Shown here: in pieces, positions 1 through 7,439 of the stretch
How positions within the stretch are numbered: position 1 is the stretch's first letter
How the letters are laid out: each line of letters opens with the position of its first letter
NCBI GenBank assembly: GCA_947623615.1
Contig: CANQHH010000003.1
Location: forward strand, 1 to 19,658
Source of the DNA: an uncultured Clostridia bacterium
Lineage (GTDB): Bacteria > Bacillota > Clostridia > TANB77 > CAG-508
DNA: 19,658 bases
Direction: 5' to 3'
Notes under the pieces: model-generated
Database searches by the model: none
Told to the model about the DNA's origin: nothing
The model's input: the letters and a program-made list of their open reading frames with translations, nothing else
Position numbers and translations under genes: made by a program

Positions 1-30
1 GTGAAAGAAAATATAATTCATAAACGTTAA
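1..30 (+). CDS. Possible 3' end of an upstream gene
   Basis: Frame 1 is open from base 1 and ends in TAA at 28-30, directly before a strong terminator. The nine codons read VKENIIHKR. This fits the tail of a gene entering from the left, but ten codons are too few to prove coding. Confidence 0.3.
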   Translation: MKENIIHKR

Positions 31-57
31 GCCCCTCCAAAACTGGAGGGGCTTTTT
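31..57 (+). terminator. Rho-independent terminator
   Basis: A perfect 9-bp GC-rich stem pairs 31-39 with 44-52 around a 4-nt loop. Five T residues follow at 53-57. The orientation serves a plus-strand transcript entering from the left. It may also help stop the minus-strand gene at 101-412, although that side lacks a clean T-run. Confidence 0.85.
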
Positions 58-60
58 ATA

Positions 61-466
61 AGAATTAGCCTAATTATTTTTTACTGGCTTAAGGAGAGTT
101 CTAGTCTCCTAAGTCGTTTGAGTCCACCATGTTAGGTGGAACATATCCGGACTTTTCGTCCAGCTGCTTTCTTGCTTCCACCGCTATGTGGAAGAGGTCT
201 TCCGACCATGTCCCCTTAACAGGGGCAGCGAAAGAAGCAAGATATTTCGATTTATTAGGATTCGGTGTGGAAAAAACTTTTTCTAACCGAATTCCTTTTT
301 GCTCTAATTTCTTTGCCTCTCGATCCCAAAGGAGGAGAGGGATGTCCATAGAAAGCCCATCTTCGGCATAGAGCTCTAAGATGGTTTCTGCTTTGGTTGA
401 TTTTGTTGCCATATAAAAACCTCCTTATAATAACAACAAATATAACTAACGAAATAGGCTAATTCT
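61..466. repeat. 12-bp inverted repeat flanking a high-GC orphan gene
   Basis: The 12-mer AGAATTAGCCTA at 61-72 is the exact reverse complement of TAGGCTAATTCT at 455-466. The two arms bracket the minus-strand orphan gene at 101-412, including its ribosome binding site. The pairing stops immediately inside the arms and is imperfect outside. No target-site duplication was identified. The arms could be terminal inverted repeats of a small passenger element, or a coincidence in AT-rich DNA. Confidence 0.4.
101..412 (-). CDS. Orphan 103-aa protein of foreign base composition
   Basis: I do not recognise this protein. It is 103 residues, soluble and charged, with no signal peptide or membrane segment. 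It reads like a single small domain: a helical N-terminus, a central IPLLLWDREAKKL stretch and an acidic C-terminus. The start is well supported: on the minus strand TAAGGAGG lies about 7 nt before ATG at 410-412. Stop is TAG at 101-103. By hand count the gene is about 45% GC, whereas adjoining uvrA samples are near 25%, so it was probably acquired recently. It contains several short perfect palindromes (122-139, 190-203, 211-224). It is read divergently from uvrA and lies inside a 12-bp inverted repeat. That the gene is real is likely; its function is unknown. Confidence 0.75.
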   Translation of the reverse strand: MATKSTKAETILELYAEDGLSMDIPLLLWDREAKKLEQKGIRLEKVFSTPNPNKSKYLASFAAPVKGTWSEDLFHIAVEARKQLDEKSGYVPPNMVDSNDLGD

Positions 467-577
467 CATAATATGGGATGCTTTAATTAACGAGATACCT
501 GCATCCGCATAAAAATGTCAACATAAGAGTTGGCATAATTTATTATATCACAAAACGTGAATTATGTAAAGAAATTA

Positions 578-606
578 TTGACTTTTACAAACTTATGTTT
601 TATAAT
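578..606 (+). promoter_or_regulatory. Sigma-A promoter of uvrA
   Basis: TTGACT at 578-583 and a perfect TATAAT at 601-606 are separated by exactly 17 bp. It sits 32 bp before the uvrA start codon and should be a strong vegetative promoter. Confidence 0.85.
588..601. promoter_or_regulatory. Possible LexA (SOS) box in the uvrA promoter
   Basis: The sequence CAAACTTATGTTTT lies between the -35 and -10 elements. It contains the palindromic arms AAAC and GTTT separated by 4 nt. Against the Gram-positive LexA consensus CGAACRNRYGTTCG it matches 9 of 13 constrained positions. uvrA is a known SOS gene, and the location would block RNA polymerase. The match is degenerate, so this remains a candidate. 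Confidence 0.4.
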
Positions 607-637
607 GTAATACACATGATTTTTATTGGGGGTAAAA

Positions 638-3460
638 ATGCAAAACAATATAGTTATAAAAGGTGCCAAAGAGCACAATTTGAAAAACATAGATATTACA
701 ATACCTAGGGACAAATTAGTAGTTATAACAGGTCTTTCAGGATCTGGAAAATCATCTTTAGCATTTGATACTTTATATGCAGAAGGACAAAGAAGATATG
801 TTGAAAGTTTATCTGCATACGCAAGGCAATTTTTAGGGATGATGGAAAAGCCAGAAGTAGAATCTATTGAGGGGTTATCACCTGCAATATCAATAGATCA
901 AAAAACAACCTCTAAAAATCCACGTTCAACAGTTGGAACTGTTACAGAAATATATGACTATATTCGTTTGCTATATGCACGTATAGGAGTTCCATATTGC
1001 CCAAAATGTGGAAAGAAAATAGAAAAACAAACGATAGATCAAATTGTAGATAATATAATGACATTAGAAGAAGGAACAAAAATACAAGTTTTATCTCCGG
1101 TTATTCGAGGCAGAAAAGGAGAATTTGTAAAACTTTTAGCAGATTTTCAAAAAGAAGGTTTTGTACGTGCAATAATAGATGGAGAATTGGTTGAGTTGTC
1201 AGATGACATAGAAATTGACAGAAAAAAGAAACACAATGTACAAATATTAGTAGATAGATTAGTTGTAAAACCAGAAATTAGAGCAAGACTAACAGAGTCG
1301 GTAGAAATTGCGTTAAAACATGCCAATAATTTAGTTAATATAGATATACCTGGAAAAGAAACTTTGTTATTTAGTCAAAATTATGCATGCCCAGATTGTG
1401 GTATAAGTTTTGATGAATTAACGCCACGTATGTTTTCATTTAATAATCCATTTGGAGCATGCCCTGCATGTACAGGTATAGGATATTTAATGAGAATGGA
1501 TCCAGACTTAATAATACCTGATAAAAATAAAACATTGTATGATGGAGTAAAAGCCTTTGGTTCTAGTAACATGAAAAAAGGGGAAACAATGGCTAAAATG
1601 TATTTTGAAAGCATTGGAAGGCATTATGGGGTTGATATATCTGTACCAATAAAAAAATTACCTAAAGATTTCTTAGATAAAATATTATATGGCACAGGTG
1701 ATGAGGAGATAGATTTTGTTTATGAGTCATCAGCAGGAATAAGAAAGTTTACTTCGCCATTTGAGGGGGTAATTCCAACTTTAGAGAGAAGGCATAACGA
1801 AACAAAATCTCAAGGAATGAGAGATTTTTATGAATATTATATGAGTGAAAGTGAATGTCCTGAATGTAATGGGGCAAGGCTAAAAAAAGAAGTTTTAGCA
1901 GTAAAAGTTGGAGACAAAAATATAAACGAACTTACAGATATGTCTATAAATAAAATAAAAGAATACTTAAATTCATTGCAATTAAACAAAAAAGATGCTA
2001 TGATAGCTGAACAGATTTTTAAAGAATTAAATCAAAGATTACAATTTTTAATGGATGTTGGATTAGAATATTTAACATTATCAAGAAGTGCAGGAACTTT
2101 ATCAGGAGGAGAAGCACAACGTATACGTTTAGCTACTCAAATTGGTTCAGGTCTTACAGGTGTTTTATATATTTTAGATGAGCCAAGTATAGGATTACAT
2201 CAAAGAGATAATGAAAAATTAATAGCAACTCTTAAAAAATTGAGAGATTTGGGAAATACTGTATTAGTTGTTGAACATGATGAAGATACTATGTATGCAG
2301 CTGATCAGTTAATAGATATAGGACCAGGAGCTGGTGTGCATGGGGGTCATATAATGGCACAAGGAACCGCAGAGGAAGTAAAACTAGTTACTGATTCTAT
2401 TACAGGTCAATATTTAAGTGGAAGAAAACAAATTGAAGTTCCTAAAAAAAGAAGAAAGTCAAATGGTAGGGCAATTGAAGTAAAAGGTGCTGTAGAGCAT
2501 AATTTAAAAAATATAGATGTGAAATTTCCTCTTGGTCAATTTATATGTGTTACAGGTGTATCAGGCTCAGGTAAAAGTACACTAATAAATGAGGTATTAT
2601 ATAAATCAATTGCAAGAGAATTAAATGGTTCAAATGTTAAAGCAGGAAAATGCAAAGAAATAAAAGGAATAGAAAATATTGATAAAATTATAAATATTGA
2701 CCAATCGCCTATAGGAAGGACACCACGTTCAAACCCTGCAACATATACAGGTGTGTTTGATATTATACGTGATATTTTCGCAAACACAAATGAAGCTAAA
2801 ATGCGTGGATATCAAAAAGGTAGATTTAGTTTCAATGTTGCGGGTGGAAGATGTGAGGCATGTAATGGTGACGGAATTTTAAAAATAGAAATGCACTTTT
2901 TACCAGATATTTATGTACCATGTGAAGTATGTAAGGGAAAAAGATATAACAGAGAAACTTTAGAGGTAAAATACAAAGGAAAAAACATATCAGATGTTTT
3001 AGATATGACAGTTGAGGAAGCATTAGAATTCTTTTCTAATATACCTAGAATAAAACAAAAGATTCAAACTTTATATGATGTTGGATTAGGTTATATAAAA
3101 TTAGGACAGCCATCTACAACATTATCAGGAGGAGAAGCACAACGTATAAAGCTTGCTACAGAGCTTTCTAAAAAGGCAACTGGCAAAACTTTGTATATAT
3201 TAGATGAACCAACAACAGGTCTTCATATTGCAGATGTGCATAAATTAGTAGATATTTTGCAAAGATTAGTAGATACAGGAAATAGTATAATAGTTATTGA
3301 GCATAATTTGGATTTGATAAAAACAGCGGATTATATTATAGATTTAGGACCAGAAGGTGGAGATAACGGAGGACAGATAATTGCGGTGGGTTCACCAGAG
3401 CAAATTACAAAAAATGATAAAAGTTATACAGGTAAATTTTTGAAGAAATATTTAGATTAA
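638..3460 (+). CDS. uvrA: Excinuclease ABC subunit A (UvrA)
   Basis: This is the DNA-damage recognition ATPase of nucleotide excision repair, which loads UvrB at lesions. ATG at 638 is preferred because GGGGGT at 628-633 sits before it; an in-frame TTG at 626 would place the start inside that site. The resulting 940 residues are the normal family length. The first ABC domain has Walker A GLSGSGKSS at residues 32-40 and the signature LSGGEAQRIRLATQ followed by LYILDEPSIGLH. The second has GVSGSGKST, LSGGEAQRIKLATE and LYILDEPTTGLH. Zinc-binding pairs are visible (CPDC...CPAC and CEAC...CEVC), as is the insertion-domain CPEC. No uvrB or uvrC adjoins. A transglutaminase-like gene follows after 10 bp and probably shares the transcript. 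No defect is seen. Confidence 0.98.
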   Translation: MQNNIVIKGAKEHNLKNIDITIPRDKLVVITGLSGSGKSSLAFDTLYAEGQRRYVESLSAYARQFLGMMEKPEVESIEGLSPAISIDQKTTSKNPRSTVGTVTEIYDYIRLLYARIGVPYCPKCGKKIEKQTIDQIVDNIMTLEEGTKIQVLSPVIRGRKGEFVKLLADFQKEGFVRAIIDGELVELSDDIEIDRKKKHNVQILVDRLVVKPEIRARLTESVEIALKHANNLVNIDIPGKETLLFSQNYACPDCGISFDELTPRMFSFNNPFGACPACTGIGYLMRMDPDLIIPDKNKTLYDGVKAFGSSNMKKGETMAKMYFESIGRHYGVDISVPIKKLPKDFLDKILYGTGDEEIDFVYESSAGIRKFTSPFEGVIPTLERRHNETKSQGMRDFYEYYMSESECPECNGARLKKEVLAVKVGDKNINELTDMSINKIKEYLNSLQLNKKDAMIAEQIFKELNQRLQFLMDVGLEYLTLSRSAGTLSGGEAQRIRLATQIGSGLTGVLYILDEPSIGLHQRDNEKLIATLKKLRDLGNTVLVVEHDEDTMYAADQLIDIGPGAGVHGGHIMAQGTAEEVKLVTDSITGQYLSGRKQIEVPKKRRKSNGRAIEVKGAVEHNLKNIDVKFPLGQFICVTGVSGSGKSTLINEVLYKSIARELNGSNVKAGKCKEIKGIENIDKIINIDQSPIGRTPRSNPATYTGVFDIIRDIFANTNEAKMRGYQKGRFSFNVAGGRCEACNGDGILKIEMHFLPDIYVPCEVCKGKRYNRETLEVKYKGKNISDVLDMTVEEALEFFSNIPRIKQKIQTLYDVGLGYIKLGQPSTTLSGGEAQRIKLATELSKKATGKTLYILDEPTTGLHIADVHKLVDILQRLVDTGNSIIVIEHNLDLIKTADYIIDLGPEGGDNGGQIIAVGSPEQITKNDKSYTGKFLKKYLD

Positions 3461-3470
3461 GGAGTGCAAT

Positions 3471-4274
3471 ATGGAAATAAACACGCTAGATGATTTTATA
3501 AAATACATGCCAGAGAACTTAAATACAGTAATTGAAAAGGCGAGATATTTGTATTTAGAATTAGGAAAAAGGAGTTTTTTTGATCCAAATGCAAAATACA
3601 TGTTTTGGGCACTTGATGGAGTTAATCTTGACCATGTAGAATATCATAATCCAAATATTGTTATTTGCAGTGCATTAAATAGGCAATATGCTAAATTATT
3701 AAAAATGGTAGGAATTAGTTGTGAGATACAAAGAGATGAAGGACCATTTGAAACTTTTCATGATAGTTTAGTGTTTTATGATGAAAATGGGGTTGAACAT
3801 GTAACAGATTTTAGCTATGATTTAAAAAATATTCAAGGAGGATGTAAAACTGGATATTTTGGCACTAGGACAATAGATGAGGATTTGCTAAGAGAGATAG
3901 ATATTTCTTTAGGATATATAAGTAGAGAAGTTGGATATGTAGATGAACACTGGTATCTTGTTAGAGATGCGATTGCAACTGATAAAATTAGATTACAAGA
4001 CAAAGTAAAGATATTATTATCAGCATTGGAAAAATGCGTAGATTTACAAAAATGTGGTGAGAATGAGAGTGCGGTATTGCATGAAAAGTTTTTTAAATAC
4101 TGTTTAGGGTCAATGCGTAATGTAGAATTTTATGACATGAAAAAGGGAACATTGCCCCCAGAACTTGGATTTATTGTCACAGGAGATGGAAATAAAATAA
4201 AGTATTTGTTAGATAGAAATAGTAAAAGATATATAGAAGAAAAGCAAATAAAAATAGAGGGAGAATCTAGATAA
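3471..4274 (+). CDS. Putative transglutaminase-like fold protein
   Basis: A 267-residue protein without a signal peptide or membrane segment. The middle resembles the transglutaminase-like (papain-type) fold. A helix starting VICSALNRQYAKLL would carry nucleophile Cys66. A strand with FHDSLVFYD would supply His97. VTDFSYDL would supply Asp113. The order and spacing Cys-His-Asp fit that superfamily, but overall similarity is weak and the remaining 150 residues are not recognised. The start at 3471 follows AAGGAG at 3459-3464. The gene begins 10 bp after uvrA stops, so the two are probably co-transcribed, and a terminator at 4281 closes the unit. A role in repair is not implied by the sequence. 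It could be a peptidase, a transglutaminase or a catalytically idle relative. Confidence 0.6.
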   Translation: MEINTLDDFIKYMPENLNTVIEKARYLYLELGKRSFFDPNAKYMFWALDGVNLDHVEYHNPNIVICSALNRQYAKLLKMVGISCEIQRDEGPFETFHDSLVFYDENGVEHVTDFSYDLKNIQGGCKTGYFGTRTIDEDLLREIDISLGYISREVGYVDEHWYLVRDAIATDKIRLQDKVKILLSALEKCVDLQKCGENESAVLHEKFFKYCLGSMRNVEFYDMKKGTLPPELGFIVTGDGNKIKYLLDRNSKRYIEEKQIKIEGESR

Positions 4275-4280
4275 TTGGTT

Positions 4281-4324
4281 AAAACCCAGAAAATATACTT
4301 AATATAGTTTACTTTCTGGGTTTT
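4281..4324. terminator. Bidirectional terminator between convergent genes
   Basis: A perfect 12-bp stem pairs 4281-4292 with 4313-4324 around a 20-nt loop. T residues follow on the plus side, and the complementary A-run gives T residues on the minus side. It lies between the 3' ends of the transglutaminase-like gene and the minus-strand Asn-rich micro-ORF, so it can serve both. Confidence 0.75.
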
Positions 4325-4339
4325 AAATTCTAATAAAAA

Positions 4340-4450
4340 CTATTTACAGTTATTGTTATTGTTGTTATCTATTCTTTCATTATTGTTTTGGTTGTTCTTA
4401 TTATTGTTTTTATTATTCTTGTTGTTTTGTTTACTGTTATTCTCTGACAT
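4340..4450 (-). CDS. Asn-rich 36-aa micro-protein
   Basis: A short minus-strand frame starts with ATG at 4448-4450 and is preceded by GGAGGTG with good spacing. It encodes 36 residues, roughly half of them Asn in runs such as NNNKNN and NNNNNN, with interspersed Lys and Gln and one Cys near the end. The frame remains open upstream of this ATG, but only this start has a convincing ribosome binding site. The codons are nearly all AAT/AAC/AAA, so the DNA is close to a trinucleotide microsatellite. It is divergent from the cytidylate-kinase-like gene and shares a terminator with the gene on its other side. Function is unknown. A small disordered protein, possibly made in sporulating or stressed cells, is only a guess. 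The ribosome binding site is the main reason to accept it. Confidence 0.5.
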   Translation of the reverse strand: MSENNSKQNNKNNKNNNKNNQNNNERIDNNNNNNCK

Positions 4451-4548
4451 AAAAAGCACCTCCAATCTGAATTTACAATAATATTTTGTACAGATTTTTT
4501 TTAAAATATTCATTTTTATTATAATTTTTTTTAGTATAAAATAGTAAC

Positions 4549-4577
4549 TTGCGTCAGTTAGTACAATATGATAAAAT
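4549..4577 (+). promoter_or_regulatory. Sigma-A promoter of the cmk-like/murD unit
   Basis: TTGCGT at 4549-4554 and TAAAAT at 4572-4577 are separated by 17 bp. The pair ends 30 bp before the ATG of the cytidylate-kinase-like gene. Confidence 0.6.
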
Positions 4578-4607
4578 ATTTTCAAAATAATAAAAAGGGT
4601 GAAAAAA

Positions 4608-5294
4608 ATGAAAAATATAGTTATTGGAATTGAAGGTTATGTTGGAGCTGGAAAAACTTCTATATGTAGGGAATTATTGAAAAAAATACCAAATTCTATC
4701 TTATTACATGGTGGAAATTTATATAGAGCAGTTGTTTATTCATTAATGCAAAATAAGGAAAATGGATTAAGTTTGAATAATTTAAAAGAAAATTTTGATA
4801 ATATTGATATAAAGCAAGCAATGGATAAATTAGATGTAAAATTAAAAATAGAAAATAGAGAAACAGTTATTTATGTAGGTGATAAAAAAATAGATGAAGA
4901 AAATTTACAATCTCAGGACAATTCACTTGCTGTATCGATAGCTGGTGGAACAGCGGACAATAAAGGATTGTATATATTTGGAAAAAATCTTATTGATGGA
5001 TATAAAAAAAGTTATAATGTTATAGTTTCAGGAAGAGATTTAATGAATATATATCCTGATTTAGATTATCATTTTTTAATAACCGCTTCGTTAGAAGCAC
5101 GCGTAAAAAGAAAATGCATACAATATAATGAGAGTATGGATACTGAAAAGATAAAACAAAATATTATAAAAAGAGATGAACTACAAGAAAAAGCTGGATA
5201 TTATAAAAAATATAGCAATACAATAGAAGTAGATGTAACGGAGTGTAAAAATGCTGGTATGTCAGCTGATAAGGTATTACAATATATTAAATGA
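4608..5294 (+). CDS. Cytidylate kinase family protein
   Basis: A P-loop nucleotide kinase of 228 residues, about the length of bacterial (d)CMP kinase, which phosphorylates CMP and dCMP. The P-loop is GYVGAGKT at residues 10-17. LYRAVVYSL matches the substrate-site helix (MYRAV in typical Cmk). A later VSGRDLMNIYPD block precedes LITASLEARVKRK and a KRDELQEKAG segment, in the order expected for Cmk. It is divergent: the family TG[AS]MYR is GGNLYR here, and the usual RDxxDxxR segment lacks its last Arg. It may therefore be a paralogue with altered specificity. ATG at 4608 follows AAGGGTG; an in-frame GTG at 4599 lies inside that site. murD starts 11 bp downstream, so they form an operon. Confidence 0.75.
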   Translation: MKNIVIGIEGYVGAGKTSICRELLKKIPNSILLHGGNLYRAVVYSLMQNKENGLSLNNLKENFDNIDIKQAMDKLDVKLKIENRETVIYVGDKKIDEENLQSQDNSLAVSIAGGTADNKGLYIFGKNLIDGYKKSYNVIVSGRDLMNIYPDLDYHFLITASLEARVKRKCIQYNESMDTEKIKQNIIKRDELQEKAGYYKKYSNTIEVDVTECKNAGMSADKVLQYIK

Positions 5295-5305
5295 GGTGAG
5301 TAAAA

Positions 5306-6712
5306 TTGAGCGAAATAAATGCAAAACTAGAAGAATTCGAAAGATATATAAAAGGAAAAAAAGTGGCAATAATTGGTTTAGGTGTAAGTAATATGCCTTT
5401 ATTAGAATATTTACATAATTTTACTGATAATGTTTATATTTTCGATAAAAAAAATTTAGAGGACATGAATGCAGAAGCTATAAAGCAAGTTAATAAATAT
5501 AACTTCAATTTAGTGTTAGGACCGGATTTTTTAGATCATTTAGTTGGCTTTGATGTTATTTTCCGTTCGCCAAGTTGCAGACCAGATATTCCGCCAATTG
5601 AGAGAGAGGTAGAGCGTGGTGCAGTATTAACATCAGAAATAGAGTTACTTTTGCAAACATGTCCAGGAAAAATTATAGGTGTTACTGGTAGTGATGGTAA
5701 GACAACCACAACAAGTTTAATATATAGTATTTTACAAACAGGTGGCTATAGATGTTTCCTAGGCGGAAATATAGGGATACCATTGTTTACAAAAGTTAGA
5801 GAAATGAGTAAAGAGGATATTATTGTATTAGAATTAAGCAGTTTTCAATTGATGGATATGGAGGTAAGCCCTGACATAGCAGTTATAACAAACATTTCTC
5901 CAAATCATTTAGACATACATAAATCATACGAAGAATATATTGATTCTAAAAAGAATATTTTCAAATATCAAAGTGATTCTGGAATTGTTGTTTTAAATTA
6001 TGATAATGAAATAACAAGGAAGTTTGCTAATGAAGTAAATGGTAAAGTTAAATTTTTTAGTAGTAAAGAGAAAATTTATGATGGCGTGATTTATGAAAAT
6101 GGTATGATAAAGAATTGCGTTAATAATATAAGAAGGCACATTGTTTCAACAAGTGATATTCATTTAAGAGGAGTGCATAATTTCGAGAATGTATGTGCTG
6201 CAATTGCCGCAACATCTAGTTTAGTAGATATTGAATTACAAGTTAAAGCAATAAAAGAATTTAAGGGAGTACCACATAGATTAGAATATGTTAGAGCAAT
6301 AAAAGGAGTTAAATGGTATAATGATTCTATTGGAACAAGTCCAACAAGAACAATAGCAGGATTAAATTCTTTTGATGAAAAAATTGTTTTAATAGCAGGA
6401 GGATATGATAAACATCTTGATTATACACCTATTGCAAAGCCAATTATAGATAATGTTAGCAAATTAATATTAATGGGAGATACAGCACCTAAAATACATG
6501 AAGCAGTAAAAAATGAATTAGATATTCAGCATAAAAAAATGCCAATATATAATTGTGAAACATTAGAAGAGGCTGTAAATAAAGCAAACGAAGTCGCTAC
6601 ATATAATGAGATTGTACTATTTTCTCCAGCCAGTGCAAGTTTTGATTTATTTAAAAACTTTGAAGAGAGAGGTAATAAATTCAAGGAAATAGTTAATAAA
6701 TTACCAAGGTAA
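5306..6712 (+). CDS. murD: UDP-N-acetylmuramoylalanine--D-glutamate ligase (MurD)
   Basis: A cytoplasmic Mur ligase that adds D-Glu to UDP-MurNAc-L-Ala using ATP, in peptidoglycan precursor synthesis. At 468 residues it is slightly longer than average. An N-terminal Rossmann-like domain has AIIGLGVSNMPLLEYL. The central ATPase loop is GVTGSDGKTTTT at about 125-136, followed by GGNIGIP, ELSSFQL and NISPNHLDIH. The C-terminal domain carries HNFENVCAAIAA, PHRLEYV, the YNDSIGTSP block with catalytic-site residues, and IAGGYDKHLD. All signature blocks of an active MurD are present. The TTG start at 5306 is chosen because GAGGTGAG at 5293-5300 precedes it. It is second in an operon behind the cytidylate-kinase-like gene, away from a dcw cluster. 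Confidence 0.96.
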   Translation: MSEINAKLEEFERYIKGKKVAIIGLGVSNMPLLEYLHNFTDNVYIFDKKNLEDMNAEAIKQVNKYNFNLVLGPDFLDHLVGFDVIFRSPSCRPDIPPIEREVERGAVLTSEIELLLQTCPGKIIGVTGSDGKTTTTSLIYSILQTGGYRCFLGGNIGIPLFTKVREMSKEDIIVLELSSFQLMDMEVSPDIAVITNISPNHLDIHKSYEEYIDSKKNIFKYQSDSGIVVLNYDNEITRKFANEVNGKVKFFSSKEKIYDGVIYENGMIKNCVNNIRRHIVSTSDIHLRGVHNFENVCAAIAATSSLVDIELQVKAIKEFKGVPHRLEYVRAIKGVKWYNDSIGTSPTRTIAGLNSFDEKIVLIAGGYDKHLDYTPIAKPIIDNVSKLILMGDTAPKIHEAVKNELDIQHKKMPIYNCETLEEAVNKANEVATYNEIVLFSPASASFDLFKNFEERGNKFKEIVNKLPR

Positions 6713-6758
6713 CAATTTTCTATATAATACATATTATATATCAAAAAGGAGGTATAAT

Positions 6759-7325
6759 ATGTATTATCAAAATTATGAAGATTATATGAGAAGTGTTTTG
6801 GGATATCCTGTTAATTCTACGAATACATATGACTCATATAATAGTTATCAGGCAATGCCAATAGAACAACAAGCGATATATACAAATTCTGATAGATATA
6901 GTGATGAGATAATGAGCCTATATCCAGAAATATATAAAATAATAAGTCCTATGGTAGGAAAGTTATGTGAGGTTAATACCAAACCAATAACAAGAGAATT
7001 AATAGACGCTATGACAGATGAGATTTATATAAATTTAGAAAATCAGCCAGAATTAGATACAGTTATTAATGTTAGAGTTAATACACCAATTCCCAACGAA
7101 AACAAAAATGGCTCTTCAAAATTAAAAAATGAATCTAAAGAAAATAGGGAAGTGGTAGAGAATAGGGAGAGTAGGCAAAGAAGAAATCCGTTTTTGCAGG
7201 ATTTAATAAGGATTATGATTTTAAATAGATTATTAGGAAATTCATTTCCAAATAGACCTCAAAATCCTAGACCACCGATGCCACCAAGACCTCCATATCC
7301 AAGATATAATCAGTATTTCGGATAA
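6759..7325 (+). CDS. Tyr-rich/Pro-rich hypothetical protein
   Basis: A 188-residue protein that I cannot assign. Residues 1-45 are rich in Tyr, Asn and Ser (it opens MYYQNYEDYMRS). Residues 50-105 form a helical core around YPEIYKIISPMVGKLC. A Lys/Glu/Asn linker follows, then a basic stretch RQRRNPF and a C-terminal tail of repeated PRPPMPPRPPYP type ending in YFG. There is no signal peptide or transmembrane segment. Composition and modular layout recall spore-coat-associated proteins of Clostridia, but that is inference only. AAAGGAGG at 6745-6752 precedes the ATG. It lies 46 bp after murD and before a strong terminator. A possible TATAAT at 6723-6728 lacks a good -35 element, so it may be co-transcribed with murD. 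Confidence 0.75.
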   Translation: MYYQNYEDYMRSVLGYPVNSTNTYDSYNSYQAMPIEQQAIYTNSDRYSDEIMSLYPEIYKIISPMVGKLCEVNTKPITRELIDAMTDEIYINLENQPELDTVINVRVNTPIPNENKNGSSKLKNESKENREVVENRESRQRRNPFLQDLIRIMILNRLLGNSFPNRPQNPRPPMPPRPPYPRYNQYFG

Positions 7326-7337
7326 GAAAAATTTTCC

Positions 7338-7376
7338 AAGATATACAAAAATAATTTGTATATCTTTATTTTTTTT
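7338..7376 (+). terminator. Rho-independent terminator after the Tyr/Pro-rich gene
   Basis: A perfect 12-bp stem pairs 7338-7349 with 7355-7366 around a 5-nt loop. It is followed by a run of eight T residues at 7369-7376. It ends the cmk-like/murD/hypothetical transcript. Confidence 0.85.
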
Positions 7377-7439
7377 GCAAAAAATATAAGTATATCACCA
7401 AAAATTTTTGATGAAAATACTAGAAAGGCGGTAAATTGT

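Noticed and set aside
129..371. 80-codon plus-strand frame antisense to the 101-412 gene
   Set aside because: No ribosome site and lies wholly opposite a gene with strong start signals.
474..508. Hairpin GGATGC/GCATCC upstream of uvrA as a riboswitch or attenuator
   Set aside because: It is upstream of the uvrA promoter, has only a 6-bp stem with a long loop, and shows no further structure.
7356..7439. Longer N-terminus of the CBS protein from ATG 7356
   Set aside because: It lies within the stem of the upstream terminator and lacks a ribosome site; ATG 7440 has AAAGGCGG.
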